Numbered from the stretch's first letter, positions 53,277 through 61,839 are shown. The stretch is DNA of 64,000 nucleotides from Bradyrhizobium zhengyangense (GCF_022012435.1 NZ_JAKLUA010000012.1:1-64000); one strand, 5' to 3'. The notes: generated by a model from the sequence alone, not told the origin. Numbers and translations are program-made.

Positions 53277-53450
53277 TCAGGCGAGCTGATCGATCCGGGT
53301 GCCCTGACCCGGCGGCAGCGGCGCCGGCGGCGTCGGCTGGTAGGTCGGGTCGTTGTCCTTGGTCTTGGTCTGGTCGTCCGGCTGCTTGGTCGTGTCGTAG
53401 CTTGGGACCACGATCGTGACAGGCGGCGGCGCAACGCTGGAAACGCTCAT
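53277..53450 (-). CDS. Small Pro/Thr/Asp-rich protein, 57 aa
   Basis: A 57-aa frame starting at ATG 53450. It begins MSVSSVAPPPVTIVVPSYD and continues with a Gln/Asp/Thr/Pro-rich, probably disordered stretch. AGGATTTGTGG lies upstream, a weak binding site. No family known. The codon use is orderly, but real coding is not certain. Confidence 0.45.
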   Translation of the reverse strand: MSVSSVAPPPVTIVVPSYDTTKQPDDQTKTKDNDPTYQPTPPAPLPPGQGTRIDQLA

Positions 53451-53554
53451 CCACAAATCCTCACAGATTGAACCTGATGAGCCTGCCCTGTGAGGGACGA
53501 AAGGTCCGTCAAGCCGATCGTTAAAATGCGAGGGATCTGCGCGAAAAGACGCGC

Positions 53555-54034
53555 CTACTCGTCCTTCGGCCGCGTGATCGCGATCGCCGCGTCCGTCTTG
53601 GTGCGCGTGCATTCCATGTTGAGGCGCTTGTAGCGCATCGTGATCTTGTCACCGCGCAAGAGGCCCATGCGCTTCAGGCAGCGCGACGCCCCGGTCGTGG
53701 TGTCGTCCTTCGTCACCGTGAAGATGATCGCGGCCGCGGAGGCCACGAGATCATAGAACTGCGGCGTCGGCTTGCGGTCGCCTTTGGCGTAGAGCTCGTT
53801 GGAATAGGCCTGCCCCTGGGTTCGGCAGCCGAGCGACAGCTCCTTCGCAGCCGGGTGGGTGAGGTAGATGATGTTGGCGGCCTTGAAGTTGACCTTCAGC
53901 CCGTCGATGCCGCCGGCGAGCTGCTTGGCGATGTCGTCGCATTGGTCGGCACGCGCAGGCGCGGTGAGGGTCACAAGGCCGGTGATTGCGGCGGCGACAA
54001 TAACCGCGCCGCGAAAGTGCAGTCTGGAAATCAT
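53555..54034 (-). CDS. Exported protein of unknown function, 159 aa
   Basis: A 159-aa protein with a Sec signal (1-26, ending ARAD). The mature part has four Cys (Cys29 and three later), e.g. DQCDDIAKQL, LGCRTQG, ASRCLKRMG and MECTRT, spaced so that two disulfides are possible. Helical with some strands. No family recognised. ATG 54034; the longer frame adds a residueless-of-signal N terminus. Confidence 0.78.
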   Translation of the reverse strand: MISRLHFRGAVIVAAAITGLVTLTAPARADQCDDIAKQLAGGIDGLKVNFKAANIIYLTHPAAKELSLGCRTQGQAYSNELYAKGDRKPTPQFYDLVASAAAIIFTVTKDDTTTGASRCLKRMGLLRGDKITMRYKRLNMECTRTKTDAAIAITRPKDE

Positions 54035-54283
54035 GATGAAAAGCCCCTTGACGGCGCGCATTCAACCGTCGCCGCGCGCGAAGCGCAAGGGGTGCAACCC
54101 GGCTCGACCGGGCACGTCTACAGCTATTGAAGGCAGGCGGCAAAAATGGCCGCCAGAGCGCCGAATAAGACACCGAATCGGGATGCCCCGGCCGCGCCAG
54201 GACGCCTTCCCTTTGTGGCAAAAAAGCTTAGAACGCTTCTATGCTTAGAGGCCCGCGAGGGCTGCAAAACCCGAGATCGCCCC

Positions 54284-55939
54284 ATGAACGCTCCCACCGC
54301 CTTCCCCGACCAGTCCAAGCCCGTCCCGCCCTACAAGCACACCCCGCTGTTCCCGCTCGGCAAGGACGAGACGCCCTACAAGAAGATCTCGTCCGAGGGC
54401 GTCAGGGTCGAGAAGGTCTTGGGGAAAGACATGCTGGTGGTGTCGCGCGAGGCGCTGCGGGCGCTGTCGGAAGCGGCTTTCGGCGACATCAATCACTATC
54501 TGCGCCCGGGCCATCTGAAGCAGCTCCGCGCCATCCTGGAAGACGGCGAGGCCAGCCCGAACGACAAGTTCGTCGCCCTCGACTTTTTGAAGAACGCCAA
54601 CATCGCCGCCGGTGGCGTGCTGCCGATGTGCCAGGACACCGGCACCGCGATCATCATGGGCAAGAAGGGCTGCAACGTCATCTCCGACGGTGACGACGAG
54701 GCGGCGCTGTCTGAAGGCGCGCGCGATGCTTACCTCCGCCGCAACCTGCGCTATTCGCAGGTCGCGCCGCTCTCAATGTACGAGGAGAAGAACACCGCCA
54801 ACAACATGCCGGCGCAGTGCGAGATCTACGCCGAGGGTGACGACGCCTACAAGTTCATGTTCATGGCCAAGGGCGGCGGCTCCGCCAACAAGAGCTTCCT
54901 GTTCCAGGCGACGCCCTCGGTGCTGACCAAGGACCGGTTGCTCGCCTTCCTGAAGGAGAAGATCCTCACGCTCGGCACCGCGGCGTGCCCGCCTTATCAC
55001 CTCGCCATCGTCATCGGCGGCACCTCGGCCGAGCTCTGCATGAAGACGGTGAAGCTGGCGTCGGCCCGCTATCTAGATGCGCTGCCGACCCACGGCTCGC
55101 CCGACGGCAACGCCTTTCGCGACGTCGAGATGGAGAAGGAAATCCACAAGATGACGCAAAGCCTGGGGGTGGGCGCGCAGTTCGGCGGAAAATATTTCTG
55201 CCACGACGTCCGCGTGATCCGCATGCCGCGTCACGGCGCCTCGCTGCCGATCGGGCTTGGCGTGTCCTGCTCGGCCGACCGCCAGGTGCTCGGCAAGATC
55301 ACCAAGGATGGCGTCTATCTCGAGGAGCTCGAGCACAATCCCGCTCAATATCTGCTGCAGGTCGAGCAGTCGCTCGGCGGCGAGGTCGTCAAGATCGACC
55401 TCAACCAGCCGATGAAGGACATCCTGGCGACGTTCGCGAAATACCCGATCAAGACCCGCGTCTCGATGACCGGCACCATGATCGTCGCGCGCGACTCTGC
55501 GCACGCCAAGCTGCGCGAGCGGCTGGAGAAGGGCGAGCCGCTGCCTGATTATTTCAAGAACCATCCGGTCTACTACGCCGGGCCGGCCAAGACGCCCGAG
55601 GGCTACGCCTCTGGCGCGTTCGGTCCGACCACGGCGGGCCGCATGGATTCCTTCGTCGACCAGTTCCAGGCCGCCGGCGGCTCGATGGTGATGGTCGCCA
55701 AGGGCAACCGCGCGCCGGCCGTGCGCGAGGCCTGCAAGAAGTATGGCGGCTTCTATCTCGGCTCGATCGGCGGTGCGGCGGCGAACCTTGCCGAGCACTG
55801 CATCAAGAAAGTCGAAGTGCTCGAATATCCCGAGCTCGGCATGGAAGCGATCTGGCGCATCGAAGTGGTCGACTTCCCGGCGTTCATCATCATCGACGAC
55901 AAGGGCAACGACTTCTTCAAGGAGTTGAATCTGGGCTGA
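54284..55939 (+). CDS. Class I fumarate hydratase (iron-sulfur)
   Basis: A 551-aa fumarase, converting fumarate to malate in the TCA cycle. The three iron-sulfur Cys are seen in LPMCQDTGTA (about 117), GTAACPPYHLA (about 235) and GVSCSADRQ (about 330). The C-terminal part has AFGPTTAGRMDSFVDQFQAAGGSMVMVAKGNR and FYLGSIGGAAANLAEHCIKKVEVLEYPELGMEAIWRIEVVDFPAFI, the FumA/B C-terminal domain. ATG 54284 is chosen; the frame upstream has no conserved sequence. Confidence 0.96.
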   Translation: MNAPTAFPDQSKPVPPYKHTPLFPLGKDETPYKKISSEGVRVEKVLGKDMLVVSREALRALSEAAFGDINHYLRPGHLKQLRAILEDGEASPNDKFVALDFLKNANIAAGGVLPMCQDTGTAIIMGKKGCNVISDGDDEAALSEGARDAYLRRNLRYSQVAPLSMYEEKNTANNMPAQCEIYAEGDDAYKFMFMAKGGGSANKSFLFQATPSVLTKDRLLAFLKEKILTLGTAACPPYHLAIVIGGTSAELCMKTVKLASARYLDALPTHGSPDGNAFRDVEMEKEIHKMTQSLGVGAQFGGKYFCHDVRVIRMPRHGASLPIGLGVSCSADRQVLGKITKDGVYLEELEHNPAQYLLQVEQSLGGEVVKIDLNQPMKDILATFAKYPIKTRVSMTGTMIVARDSAHAKLRERLEKGEPLPDYFKNHPVYYAGPAKTPEGYASGAFGPTTAGRMDSFVDQFQAAGGSMVMVAKGNRAPAVREACKKYGGFYLGSIGGAAANLAEHCIKKVEVLEYPELGMEAIWRIEVVDFPAFIIIDDKGNDFFKELNLG

Positions 55940-55949
55940 TTTGTTTTCA

Positions 55950-56090
55950 CCTCTCCCCGCTTGCGGGGAGAGGTCGGATTGCATCGAAGATGCAATCCGG
56001 GTGAGGTGGACTCTCCACGAGTCCGACTGTCACCGTCCTCGCGGAGACTCCCCCTCACCCTAACCCTCTCCCCGCGAGCAGGGAGAGGAG
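55950..56090. repeat. Composite palindromic repeat after fumarase
   Basis: Three hairpins: CCTCTCCCCGC/CGGGGAGAGG (55950-55973), GGATTGCATC/GATGCAATCC (about 55977-56000), and CCTCTCCCCGC/GGGAGAGG (about 56066-56090). The outer hairpins share sequence, so the whole is a mosaic repeat, a kind common in these genomes. It sits between two convergent genes and may end both transcripts. Confidence 0.75.
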
Positions 56091-56095
56091 ACTTC

Positions 56096-56392
56096 TTAAG
56101 CCCTTGCGCCGGTGAACGGGAAGCTACCCATCGGGCCGATACCCATCTCGCCGTTGATGTTGTTACCGGACACCGTGCCGGTAAATTCGAGCGTCAGCGG
56201 CATCGGGTTGGTGATCGAGACTTTCCAGGAGACGCTGTCACCGTTGACGGTGCCGTCGAAAATTTCGGCGGTATTGCCGTCCGCGCCCTGCGTGCCCGTG
56301 AGCGTGCCGCCGGCTTCCTTCAGGCTCAGCGTCGCCTGGCGCTCGCCCATCGGCGTCGTCATGGTCAAATTCCAATTGCCGTCAACGGCCAT
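56096..56392 (-). CDS. Small beta-rich protein, unknown function
   Basis: A 98-aa protein, ATG 56392. Alternating strands with Gly turns: DGNWNLTMTTPMGERQATLSLKEAGGTLTGTQG, FDGTVNGDSVSWKVSI, LEFTGTVSGNNINGEM. It looks like a small lipocalin-like or calycin-type barrel. No signal peptide. No function can be given. Confidence 0.72.
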   Translation of the reverse strand: MAVDGNWNLTMTTPMGERQATLSLKEAGGTLTGTQGADGNTAEIFDGTVNGDSVSWKVSITNPMPLTLEFTGTVSGNNINGEMGIGPMGSFPFTGARA

Positions 56393-56513
56393 TCGCGTCT
56401 CCCGAACATTGTCCCGGCGGGTTGCGACGATCCGCAACCAGTCCTGGGGCGAGGCTATAGCGCAACTTGAGGCCGCTGCCTAACGCGGCCATTTAACGCG
56501 TCTTTGGCGGCAG

Positions 56514-57068
56514 TCAGGCGCGCGCGGCGGCGCGCCGGCGGCTGGTGACGACGAGTCTGAACACCACGTACTGCACGGCAAAAGCGAGGGCCTTGGCGCC
56601 GCCCGCGACGGCGGAGATGTAGAACGCCCACAGCTTCAGATCGCCGGTGGCGGCGACTGCGATCGTACCGGCACCGAGCACGAACATCAGTGCGGCCCAG
56701 GCATAGCCCGCAGCGGTGACATATTCCGGCGCCGTCTCGACCACCATCGGCGGCATGTAGCGCAGCATCCAGCCGCGCTTGAGCATGATCGCGCCGATCG
56801 CGAAATGCGCGATCGCAGGCTTGGCCAGCATGAAACGGGGATCGTTGGTCAGCAGCGTCACCGTCCCAAGCACGATGACGAGCGCGACGCTCGCATAGGT
56901 CATGTAGCCGAGCTTGTGCCCCTTGACGCGGGCATAGATCACCTGCGCGAGCGCACCCGCTATCGCCACCGACGTCGCGAGGATGACGTTGTCGGTCGCC
57001 AGATAGATCACCAGGAAGACGATGGCCGAGAGGAAGTCGGAGGCGAGGCGGGCGAATACGTCCTTCAT
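56514..57068 (-). CDS. YciB/septation protein A-like membrane protein
   Basis: A 184-aa protein with about five membrane helices. DFLSAIVFLVIYLATDNVILATSVAIAGALAQVIYARVKGHKLGYMTYAS, NDPRFMLAKPAIAHFAIGAIML and the downstream segments follow the YciB/IspZ pattern. It lies 13 bases after the preceding membrane protein gene and is probably the end of an operon under the TetR operators at 57674-57744. Confidence 0.82.
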   Translation of the reverse strand: MKDVFARLASDFLSAIVFLVIYLATDNVILATSVAIAGALAQVIYARVKGHKLGYMTYASVALVIVLGTVTLLTNDPRFMLAKPAIAHFAIGAIMLKRGWMLRYMPPMVVETAPEYVTAAGYAWAALMFVLGAGTIAVAATGDLKLWAFYISAVAGGAKALAFAVQYVVFRLVVTSRRRAAARA

Positions 57069-57081
57069 TGTCGGTCCTGTC

Positions 57082-57654
57082 TCACTGTGCTTCCGGCAGC
57101 GCGCCATCAGGCGCACCATACTTGATCTGGCGATATTCGGGATACCATTTGGTGAAATAGATCGCGCTGTTGCGGGCGGCGAAGGCGACCGCGAGGCCCG
57201 ACCAGACCGGCAGACCAGGGAAGTAGAGTAGCACGATGTTGGCGGCCATCATCAGCAGGGCGGCGACGGTCCATGCCGCGGTGATGATGTAGTTGGCGGT
57301 GAGGAAGCCGGGCATTGCCGCGGTCTCGGCCGGAACGGACTCGATCGCGTATTGCAGCGTGAAGGGCCGGCGCGCCAGCATCGAGCCGAGCGAGATGACG
57401 AAGATGCCGATATCAACCGAGAGTTTGACGCCGAGCGTGCTGAGCGTGGGGTGCAGCGCGAGGAAGAGGCCGATGCCCGCGAACAGGATCGCCGAGCCCG
57501 CGGCGAGAATCTTCACCGAGCGGCCGCGTGCAACATCGATCGCGATCGTCGCGATACAGATCGCGGATCCCGCGAACACGCTGACCGTCGCCGACGTCAT
57601 GAACATCAGGAAGGTGTAAACGCCGTAGGGGGCAAGGATCAGGAAGATCGTCAT
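57082..57654 (-). CDS. Multi-pass membrane protein of unknown function
   Basis: A 190-aa protein with five to six membrane helices (MTIFLILAPYGVYTFLMFMTSATVSVFAGSAICIATIAIDVARG and so on). The end KWYPEYRQIKYGAPDGALPEAQ is soluble. No family is recognised. Two copies of the 19-bp operator lie 20 and 72 bases upstream of ATG 57654, so it should be a direct target of the TetR regulator. Confidence 0.78.
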   Translation of the reverse strand: MTIFLILAPYGVYTFLMFMTSATVSVFAGSAICIATIAIDVARGRSVKILAAGSAILFAGIGLFLALHPTLSTLGVKLSVDIGIFVISLGSMLARRPFTLQYAIESVPAETAAMPGFLTANYIITAAWTVAALLMMAANIVLLYFPGLPVWSGLAVAFAARNSAIYFTKWYPEYRQIKYGAPDGALPEAQ

Positions 57655-57673
57655 GGTCGCCTCGGTCGCACTA

Positions 57674-57692
57674 ATCTTTACGATGTCAAGAT
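57674..57692. promoter_or_regulatory. TetR-type operator, copy 1
   Basis: ATCTTTAC-GAT-GTCAAGAT: an 8-3-8 inverted repeat, one mismatch from perfect symmetry, 20 bases before the start of the membrane protein gene. Confidence 0.7.
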
Positions 57693-57725
57693 CGATAGTT
57701 CAGTACCGCCGCCGGGTCAAGCGAA

Positions 57726-57744
57726 ATCTTTACAGTGTCAAAAT
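57726..57744. promoter_or_regulatory. TetR-type operator, copy 2
   Basis: ATCTTTAC-AGT-GTCAAAAT, same 8-3-8 layout, 52 bases from copy 1. It touches the last bases of the MAPEG gene. Confidence 0.65.
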
Positions 57745-58212
57745 GACGTGAATGACCTGTAAAAATTCAATTGTTGCAACGGCTTGATCCGATATCTCGC
57801 CGGCCATGGCGGCCCAGGGCAGGCGCGACAGGATGGTCAGCGCGCAGGACACCAGAAGGCCGATGGTCAGGACAATGCCGCCGACGCGGCAGATCGTGAA
57901 TCGGAGCGAGCCCGGCGTCGCATACATGCCGAGCGGATGCAGCAGCCGCGACAGCAGGAGCGCGCCCATCAGCAGGTGAATGCGCAAGGGCGATGCGCCC
58001 GACATCTCCAGAAGCGCCACCATCAGCGCGATGATCGGGACGTATTCCATGAAGTTGCCATGGGCCCGGATCGCACTGCGCAGGTTCTCGTTGCCGCCGT
58101 CGCTGAAGGGCGCCTTGCTGCTTCGTCGCAGCCGGATGACCTGCAACGCGAGCGCGACGTAGATCAGCGCGAGGATGGCGAGGTAGTTCGCCGTGATCGC
58201 GGGGACGTGCAT
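57730..58212 (-). CDS. MAPEG-family membrane protein
   Basis: A 160-aa protein with four membrane helices. YLAILALIYVALALQVIRLRRSS, FSDGGNENLRSAIRAHGNFMEYVPIIALMVALLEMSG and LLMGALLLSRLLHPLGM fit the MAPEG superfamily (RAxxNxxE-type motif, here RAHGNFMEY). Members are glutathione-linked enzymes. ATG 58212. Next to the carotenoid oxygenase and between two operator pairs; probably in one transcript with the oxygenase. Confidence 0.88.
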   Translation of the reverse strand: MHVPAITANYLAILALIYVALALQVIRLRRSSKAPFSDGGNENLRSAIRAHGNFMEYVPIIALMVALLEMSGASPLRIHLLMGALLLSRLLHPLGMYATPGSLRFTICRVGGIVLTIGLLVSCALTILSRLPWAAMAGEISDQAVATIEFLQVIHVILTL

Positions 58213-58254
58213 GTGAAGTCTCCCTGATGACATCAGCGAAGGAGCAGGGGAGAG

Positions 58255-59652
58255 CTACTGCGCTCCCACCCAATTGCCGTGGAAGCCGTCAGGCACGCGA
58301 TGGCCGAGCTGCACCAGCGCGGCGGGGCCGGCTTCGATGTCGGTGGCGTTGAACACGGCGAGGTCGCTGCGGTTCTCCCGCGCGCGCCAGACCACCGCCA
58401 GCAGCCAGCCATCGCCCTCTGCGGCATCTTTCGATCGCTCGACGAAGACAGGCTCGGAGATCGTGTCGCCTGCCGGCAGCAGATACTGGCCGAGCCGCTT
58501 TCCCGTGCCGTCGACATGAACGATGCCTGACAACGCGCCGAACATCGGCAGCCGCGGATTGGCGCAGGCGTACCAGCCGTGACGGCTCTTCAGGCCGGCG
58601 CGGCGATCGTCGATGCGCGGGAATTCGCCGGTGAGATCGTCCAGATAAGTCTGCTGGAAGCGGTCGGTATTGCCGGAGAGGTCGAAGGTCCAGCGGCAGT
58701 GACGGGCGCGCGATTTCTCCGGATCGGTCGGCCGGCCGTCGGGATGCGGAAACAGCGGGGCTTGCTCGAACTGCATGACGTCGGCGATGATGCGGTCGCC
58801 GTCCTCCCAGGCATTCATGACGTGGAAGACGTAGCAGGCCTCAGCGCGGAACCAGACGATGTCCTTTGCCGTGCCGTTGCGCTTCATCACGCCGACATAG
58901 GCACCTTTCTCGGGCTCCCAGGCATAGGGCGGCTTGCCGCTCATCGCGCGCTCCATGCTGCCGGTGAGGGGGAGGATGGGAAACAGCACGTGATTTTCGG
59001 TGACGATGAAGTCGTGCACCATGCTGGCATAGGGCGTTTCGAAACGCTCGAAGCGCGTCACCTTGCCGCCCGCATCGATCGATCCGTAGGAGAGGACAGG
59101 CGTCAGAGGGCCCGCCGCATTGTAGCCGAAGAACACTAGCTCGCCCGTAACAGGATCGACCTTCGGATGCGCGGTGAAGGCACCGACGATGCGGCTCTGG
59201 TAATCGCAATAGCCGCGCGTTGCCAGCGTGCCCGGCTCGATCTCGGTCGGCAGATGTCCTTCCTCGAGCGCGAGCAGCTTGCCGGCATGAAAGACGATGT
59301 TGGTGTTGGCGACGCCGCCGTCGGTCAGGTTCGTGGGCGCATCCGGCAGCTTGCGTCCGAAGACGCCGAACAGCGCGCGGCCTGCATCGTGCTCGGCGAG
59401 CCATTTTGGGGTCCGGACCCAGCGATTGCGGTAGGAGGCGCGTCCCTCTTCGAGATGAAAGGCGTGCAGCATGCCGTCGCCGACGAACCAGTGCGCGCCG
59501 GGCGAATCGAATTGTGGATTGGGGCCATTGCGATAGAGCGTGCCGTTCAGCTCGCGCGGCAATTCGCCGACGATCTTGAGGAAAGGCGCGTCCGCCTCGA
59601 ACGGGATCGGCGCAATATTGTTGCGGCGCTCGGCGATGGCGTCCTGCTGCAC
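58255..59652 (-). CDS. Carotenoid oxygenase (RPE65/CCD family)
   Basis: A 465-aa Fe(II) dioxygenase of the carotenoid/stilbene cleavage family. GTG 59652 is chosen: GGGAGG lies eight bases upstream, and longer starts (ATG 59691) would put the operator at 59668-59686 in coding sequence. Iron-ligand His are expected in FTAHPKVDPVTGELVFFGYNA, SMVHDFIVTENHVLFPI, CYVFHVMNAWEDGDRI and PDGFHGNWV; all four are present. GTLYRNGPNPQF is the family N-terminal motif. Substrate unknown, an apocarotenoid, carotenoid or lignin stilbene. Confidence 0.94.
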   Translation of the reverse strand: MQQDAIAERRNNIAPIPFEADAPFLKIVGELPRELNGTLYRNGPNPQFDSPGAHWFVGDGMLHAFHLEEGRASYRNRWVRTPKWLAEHDAGRALFGVFGRKLPDAPTNLTDGGVANTNIVFHAGKLLALEEGHLPTEIEPGTLATRGYCDYQSRIVGAFTAHPKVDPVTGELVFFGYNAAGPLTPVLSYGSIDAGGKVTRFERFETPYASMVHDFIVTENHVLFPILPLTGSMERAMSGKPPYAWEPEKGAYVGVMKRNGTAKDIVWFRAEACYVFHVMNAWEDGDRIIADVMQFEQAPLFPHPDGRPTDPEKSRARHCRWTFDLSGNTDRFQQTYLDDLTGEFPRIDDRRAGLKSRHGWYACANPRLPMFGALSGIVHVDGTGKRLGQYLLPAGDTISEPVFVERSKDAAEGDGWLLAVVWRARENRSDLAVFNATDIEAGPAALVQLGHRVPDGFHGNWVGAQ

Positions 59653-59667
59653 GGCATAAGCCTCCCT

Positions 59668-59686
59668 ATCTTTACATCGTAAAGAT
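59668..59686. promoter_or_regulatory. TetR-type operator, copy 3 (perfect)
   Basis: ATCTTTAC-ATC-GTAAAGAT: a perfect 8-3-8 palindrome, 16 bases before the carotenoid oxygenase GTG. Confidence 0.78.
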
Positions 59687-59720
59687 TGCATAGGACCATG
59701 CGCGGCTTTCGTCAAGTGAA

Positions 59721-59739
59721 ATCTTTACACTGTCAATAT
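59721..59739. promoter_or_regulatory. TetR-type operator, copy 4
   Basis: ATCTTTAC-ACT-GTCAATAT, 53 bases from copy 3 and 20 bases before the TetR gene start, so self-control is likely. Confidence 0.7.
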
Positions 59740-59758
59740 TGCGTCATATAGCTTGCAA

Positions 59759-60487
59759 ATGGCCAGAACCGACACCAAAGGCGTAACGGCGCGAAGCCCG
59801 CGCCCCCCGAAAAAGACATCGCCGGCGTCACGCGCGGCGCGCCGCCCCGCAATTGCGAAGACCGAGACGCCCTATCACCACGGTGCCTTGCGCGAGGCGC
59901 TGCTCCGGGCGGCCGAACGGGTGCTGGAGCGCGATGGGCTCGCCGGCCTGACGCTGCGCGCGGTGGCGCGCGAGGCGGGCGTCTCGCATGCCGCACCGAC
60001 GCATCATTTCGGCGATCTCACGGGCCTCGTCAGCGAGCTTGCCGCGATCGGCTTCCGCCAGTTCAACGCAGCGATGGCCTCGGCTTGCGATACGGCCACC
60101 TCGCCTTTGGATCGGGCACTGGCGCGGCCAAAAGCCTATGTCGCCTATGCCCAGGCCCATCCCGGCATGTACGGCCTCATGTTCCGCACCGAGCGGCTCG
60201 ACTATTCTAGGCCGTCGTTGCATGAAGCCGCGGAATCCTCCTTTGCCGGGCTTGCCAATGCCATCAGCGCGATGCGGCAGGAGCCGATCAGCGGCAACGC
60301 GCTGACCATCGAGCAGGGCGCCGCGATCGCGCGGGCCTGGTCGATGGTGCACGGCTTCACCATGCTGCTGCTGGACGGACGGCTCGAGGATATCTTGGAG
60401 CGGCTGCCCGCGGGCACGACTGCGGAGCAGCTTCTGGAAGCGATCCTGAAGTCGACGGTAGCAGCCAGGATGCCAACAAGCACCTGA
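59759..60487 (+). CDS. TetR-family transcriptional regulator
   Basis: A 242-aa regulator. A basic, Pro/Ser-rich N-terminal 35 residues precede the HTH: HHGALREALLRAAERVLERDGLAGLTLRAVAREAGVSHAAPTHHFGDLTGLVSELAAIGF (about 37-95). The C-terminal ligand domain has PLDRALARPKAYVAYAQAHPGMYGLMFRTERLDY, the WHG-type pattern. ATG 59759, with TTG 59753 possible. Divergent from the carotenoid oxygenase; four matching palindromes mark its likely targets. Confidence 0.93.
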   Translation: MARTDTKGVTARSPRPPKKTSPASRAARRPAIAKTETPYHHGALREALLRAAERVLERDGLAGLTLRAVAREAGVSHAAPTHHFGDLTGLVSELAAIGFRQFNAAMASACDTATSPLDRALARPKAYVAYAQAHPGMYGLMFRTERLDYSRPSLHEAAESSFAGLANAISAMRQEPISGNALTIEQGAAIARAWSMVHGFTMLLLDGRLEDILERLPAGTTAEQLLEAILKSTVAARMPTST

Positions 60488-60654
60488 CCGGACGAAACGA
60501 TCGATGCCGAGGAACTCAGGGCCTTGCACATTCTTCACTGTGGGCAAGCAGCAAACGCAGTCTCGATAGGCCTGACAGCGGCGCGGAATCGTTCTAGAAG
60601 AGCGGCTTCGCTCGGGCTCAAGCAGCCTGGTCCGCGTCCTCGTTACACTTGATC

Positions 60655-61221
60655 ATGCCAGCCATCGCTCCCCGCAAAGCCTACCGCGTCGGCCGTTCCA
60701 AGACCGGACTTGGCCTCTTCGCCACCATGCCGATCAAGAAGGGCACAAGGATCATCCGTTATTTCGGGCCGATCCTGGACTGCCGGATTCCTGGGCAGGA
60801 CGAGATCGAGAACAAATATCTGTTCGAGCTCAACGGCCGCTGGACCATCGACGGTTCGGTGCGCAAGAACCTTGCCCGCTATATCAACCACTCGTGCCGG
60901 CCCAACGCCGAATCCGACGTGCGCCCGCGCGAGCGCAAAGTGTTCATCCGCGCCATCAGGAACATCGAGCCTGGCGACGAGATCAACTACGATTACGGCA
61001 CCGACTATTTTAAGGCTTATTTGAAGCCGATCGGCTGCAAGTGCCCCTCCTGCGAAGCCAAGCGCAAGAAGCAGCGGGCCGAGGCCCGTGCCGAACGCGC
61101 CAAGGTGAAGGCGCGCGCGGAACGCAAAGCCCAGAAGGCCGGCGCGAAAACCACCGCGGCAAAAAAGAAGAAGCTGAACGGCAAGCACTTTGCCGGCAAG
61201 GTCGGCCGCGCGAAGGCGTAG
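60655..61221 (+). CDS. SET-domain protein-lysine methyltransferase with Lys-rich tail
   Basis: A 188-aa protein. SET domain (about 8-125): GRSKTGLGLFATMPIKKGTRIIRYFG, RYINHSCRPNAESDVRP (NHSC cofactor motif), GDEINYDYGTDYF, then the post-SET Cys in IGCKCPSCEAKRKK, which together with the NHSC Cys could bind zinc. The tail (about 135-188) is Lys/Ala-rich (AKKKK-type), like histone H1 C termini, and may bind DNA. ATG 60655. Substrate unknown. Confidence 0.93.
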   Translation: MPAIAPRKAYRVGRSKTGLGLFATMPIKKGTRIIRYFGPILDCRIPGQDEIENKYLFELNGRWTIDGSVRKNLARYINHSCRPNAESDVRPRERKVFIRAIRNIEPGDEINYDYGTDYFKAYLKPIGCKCPSCEAKRKKQRAEARAERAKVKARAERKAQKAGAKTTAAKKKKLNGKHFAGKVGRAKA

Positions 61222-61345
61222 TTCCCGCTCGACGGCCGCCGGCTTTCACGTCAGTCTCCTGATTGGTCGTCAGGCTGCTAGGCGCTTCGCTTCGGTCGCA
61301 CCGACGTTGTGGAGAACGCGGACACCTCACTCACGTCTCGTGCCC

Positions 61346-61391
61346 CCGGCTCTGCGCCGCAACGCGAGAGCGTTGCAGCGCGTCCGGGACG
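61346..61391. repeat. Dispersed palindromic repeat
   Basis: CCCGGCTCTGCGCCGCAACG is answered by CGTTGCAGCGCGTCCGGG around GAGAG, with a few unpaired bases. A repeat of this style is frequent in Bradyrhizobium. It lies between the SET gene and a convergent membrane protein gene. Confidence 0.6.
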
Positions 61392-61399
61392 CAAGAGCT

Positions 61400-61798
61400 T
61401 CACGCCGCCACCGCTCTCCCGCTCTTCCGCAGGCCCACATACTGCAACTCGGCGAACACGCCGGTCGCGATCGCCTGCGCCACGATCATGAGCTCGCCGG
61501 CGAGGTTCGGTGACACCGCGCCCGAGAACAGCAGCGCGATGCTGCCGACCGTCCAGGCGGCGTTGCCGACCACGACCAGCAGCACCAGCGGCCTCAGTAC
61601 CGCGGTGCGCGAGGCGAGCCAGCCGACCAGCGCGGTGTAGGCGATCAGGAACAAGCCGGTTTCACGCAGCAGCGCCTCGGGCAGATTGAACAGGGTGGCG
61701 AATGCAGCTGCACCAAAAGTCAAACCGAGCGCGGAAACGCCGCTGAAGACCGCGTCGGCGAGCAGGGCACGGCGCAGGAAGGTGGATGCGTCGATCAT
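61400..61798 (-). CDS. Small four-helix membrane protein
   Basis: A 132-aa protein, ATG 61798, with about four membrane segments (FLRRALLADAVFSGVSALGLTFGAAAFATLFNL; TGLFLIAYTALVGWLASRT; PLVLLVVVGNAAWTVGSIALLFSGAV; and a final amphipathic one). The family is unknown to me. Follows the small gene at 61840 on the same strand and probably shares its transcript. Confidence 0.78.
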   Translation of the reverse strand: MIDASTFLRRALLADAVFSGVSALGLTFGAAAFATLFNLPEALLRETGLFLIAYTALVGWLASRTAVLRPLVLLVVVGNAAWTVGSIALLFSGAVSPNLAGELMIVAQAIATGVFAELQYVGLRKSGRAVAA

Positions 61799-61839
61799 TA
61801 GAGGTCTCCATGGTTGAGTTGGGTAGGCTCGAAGGGAAC

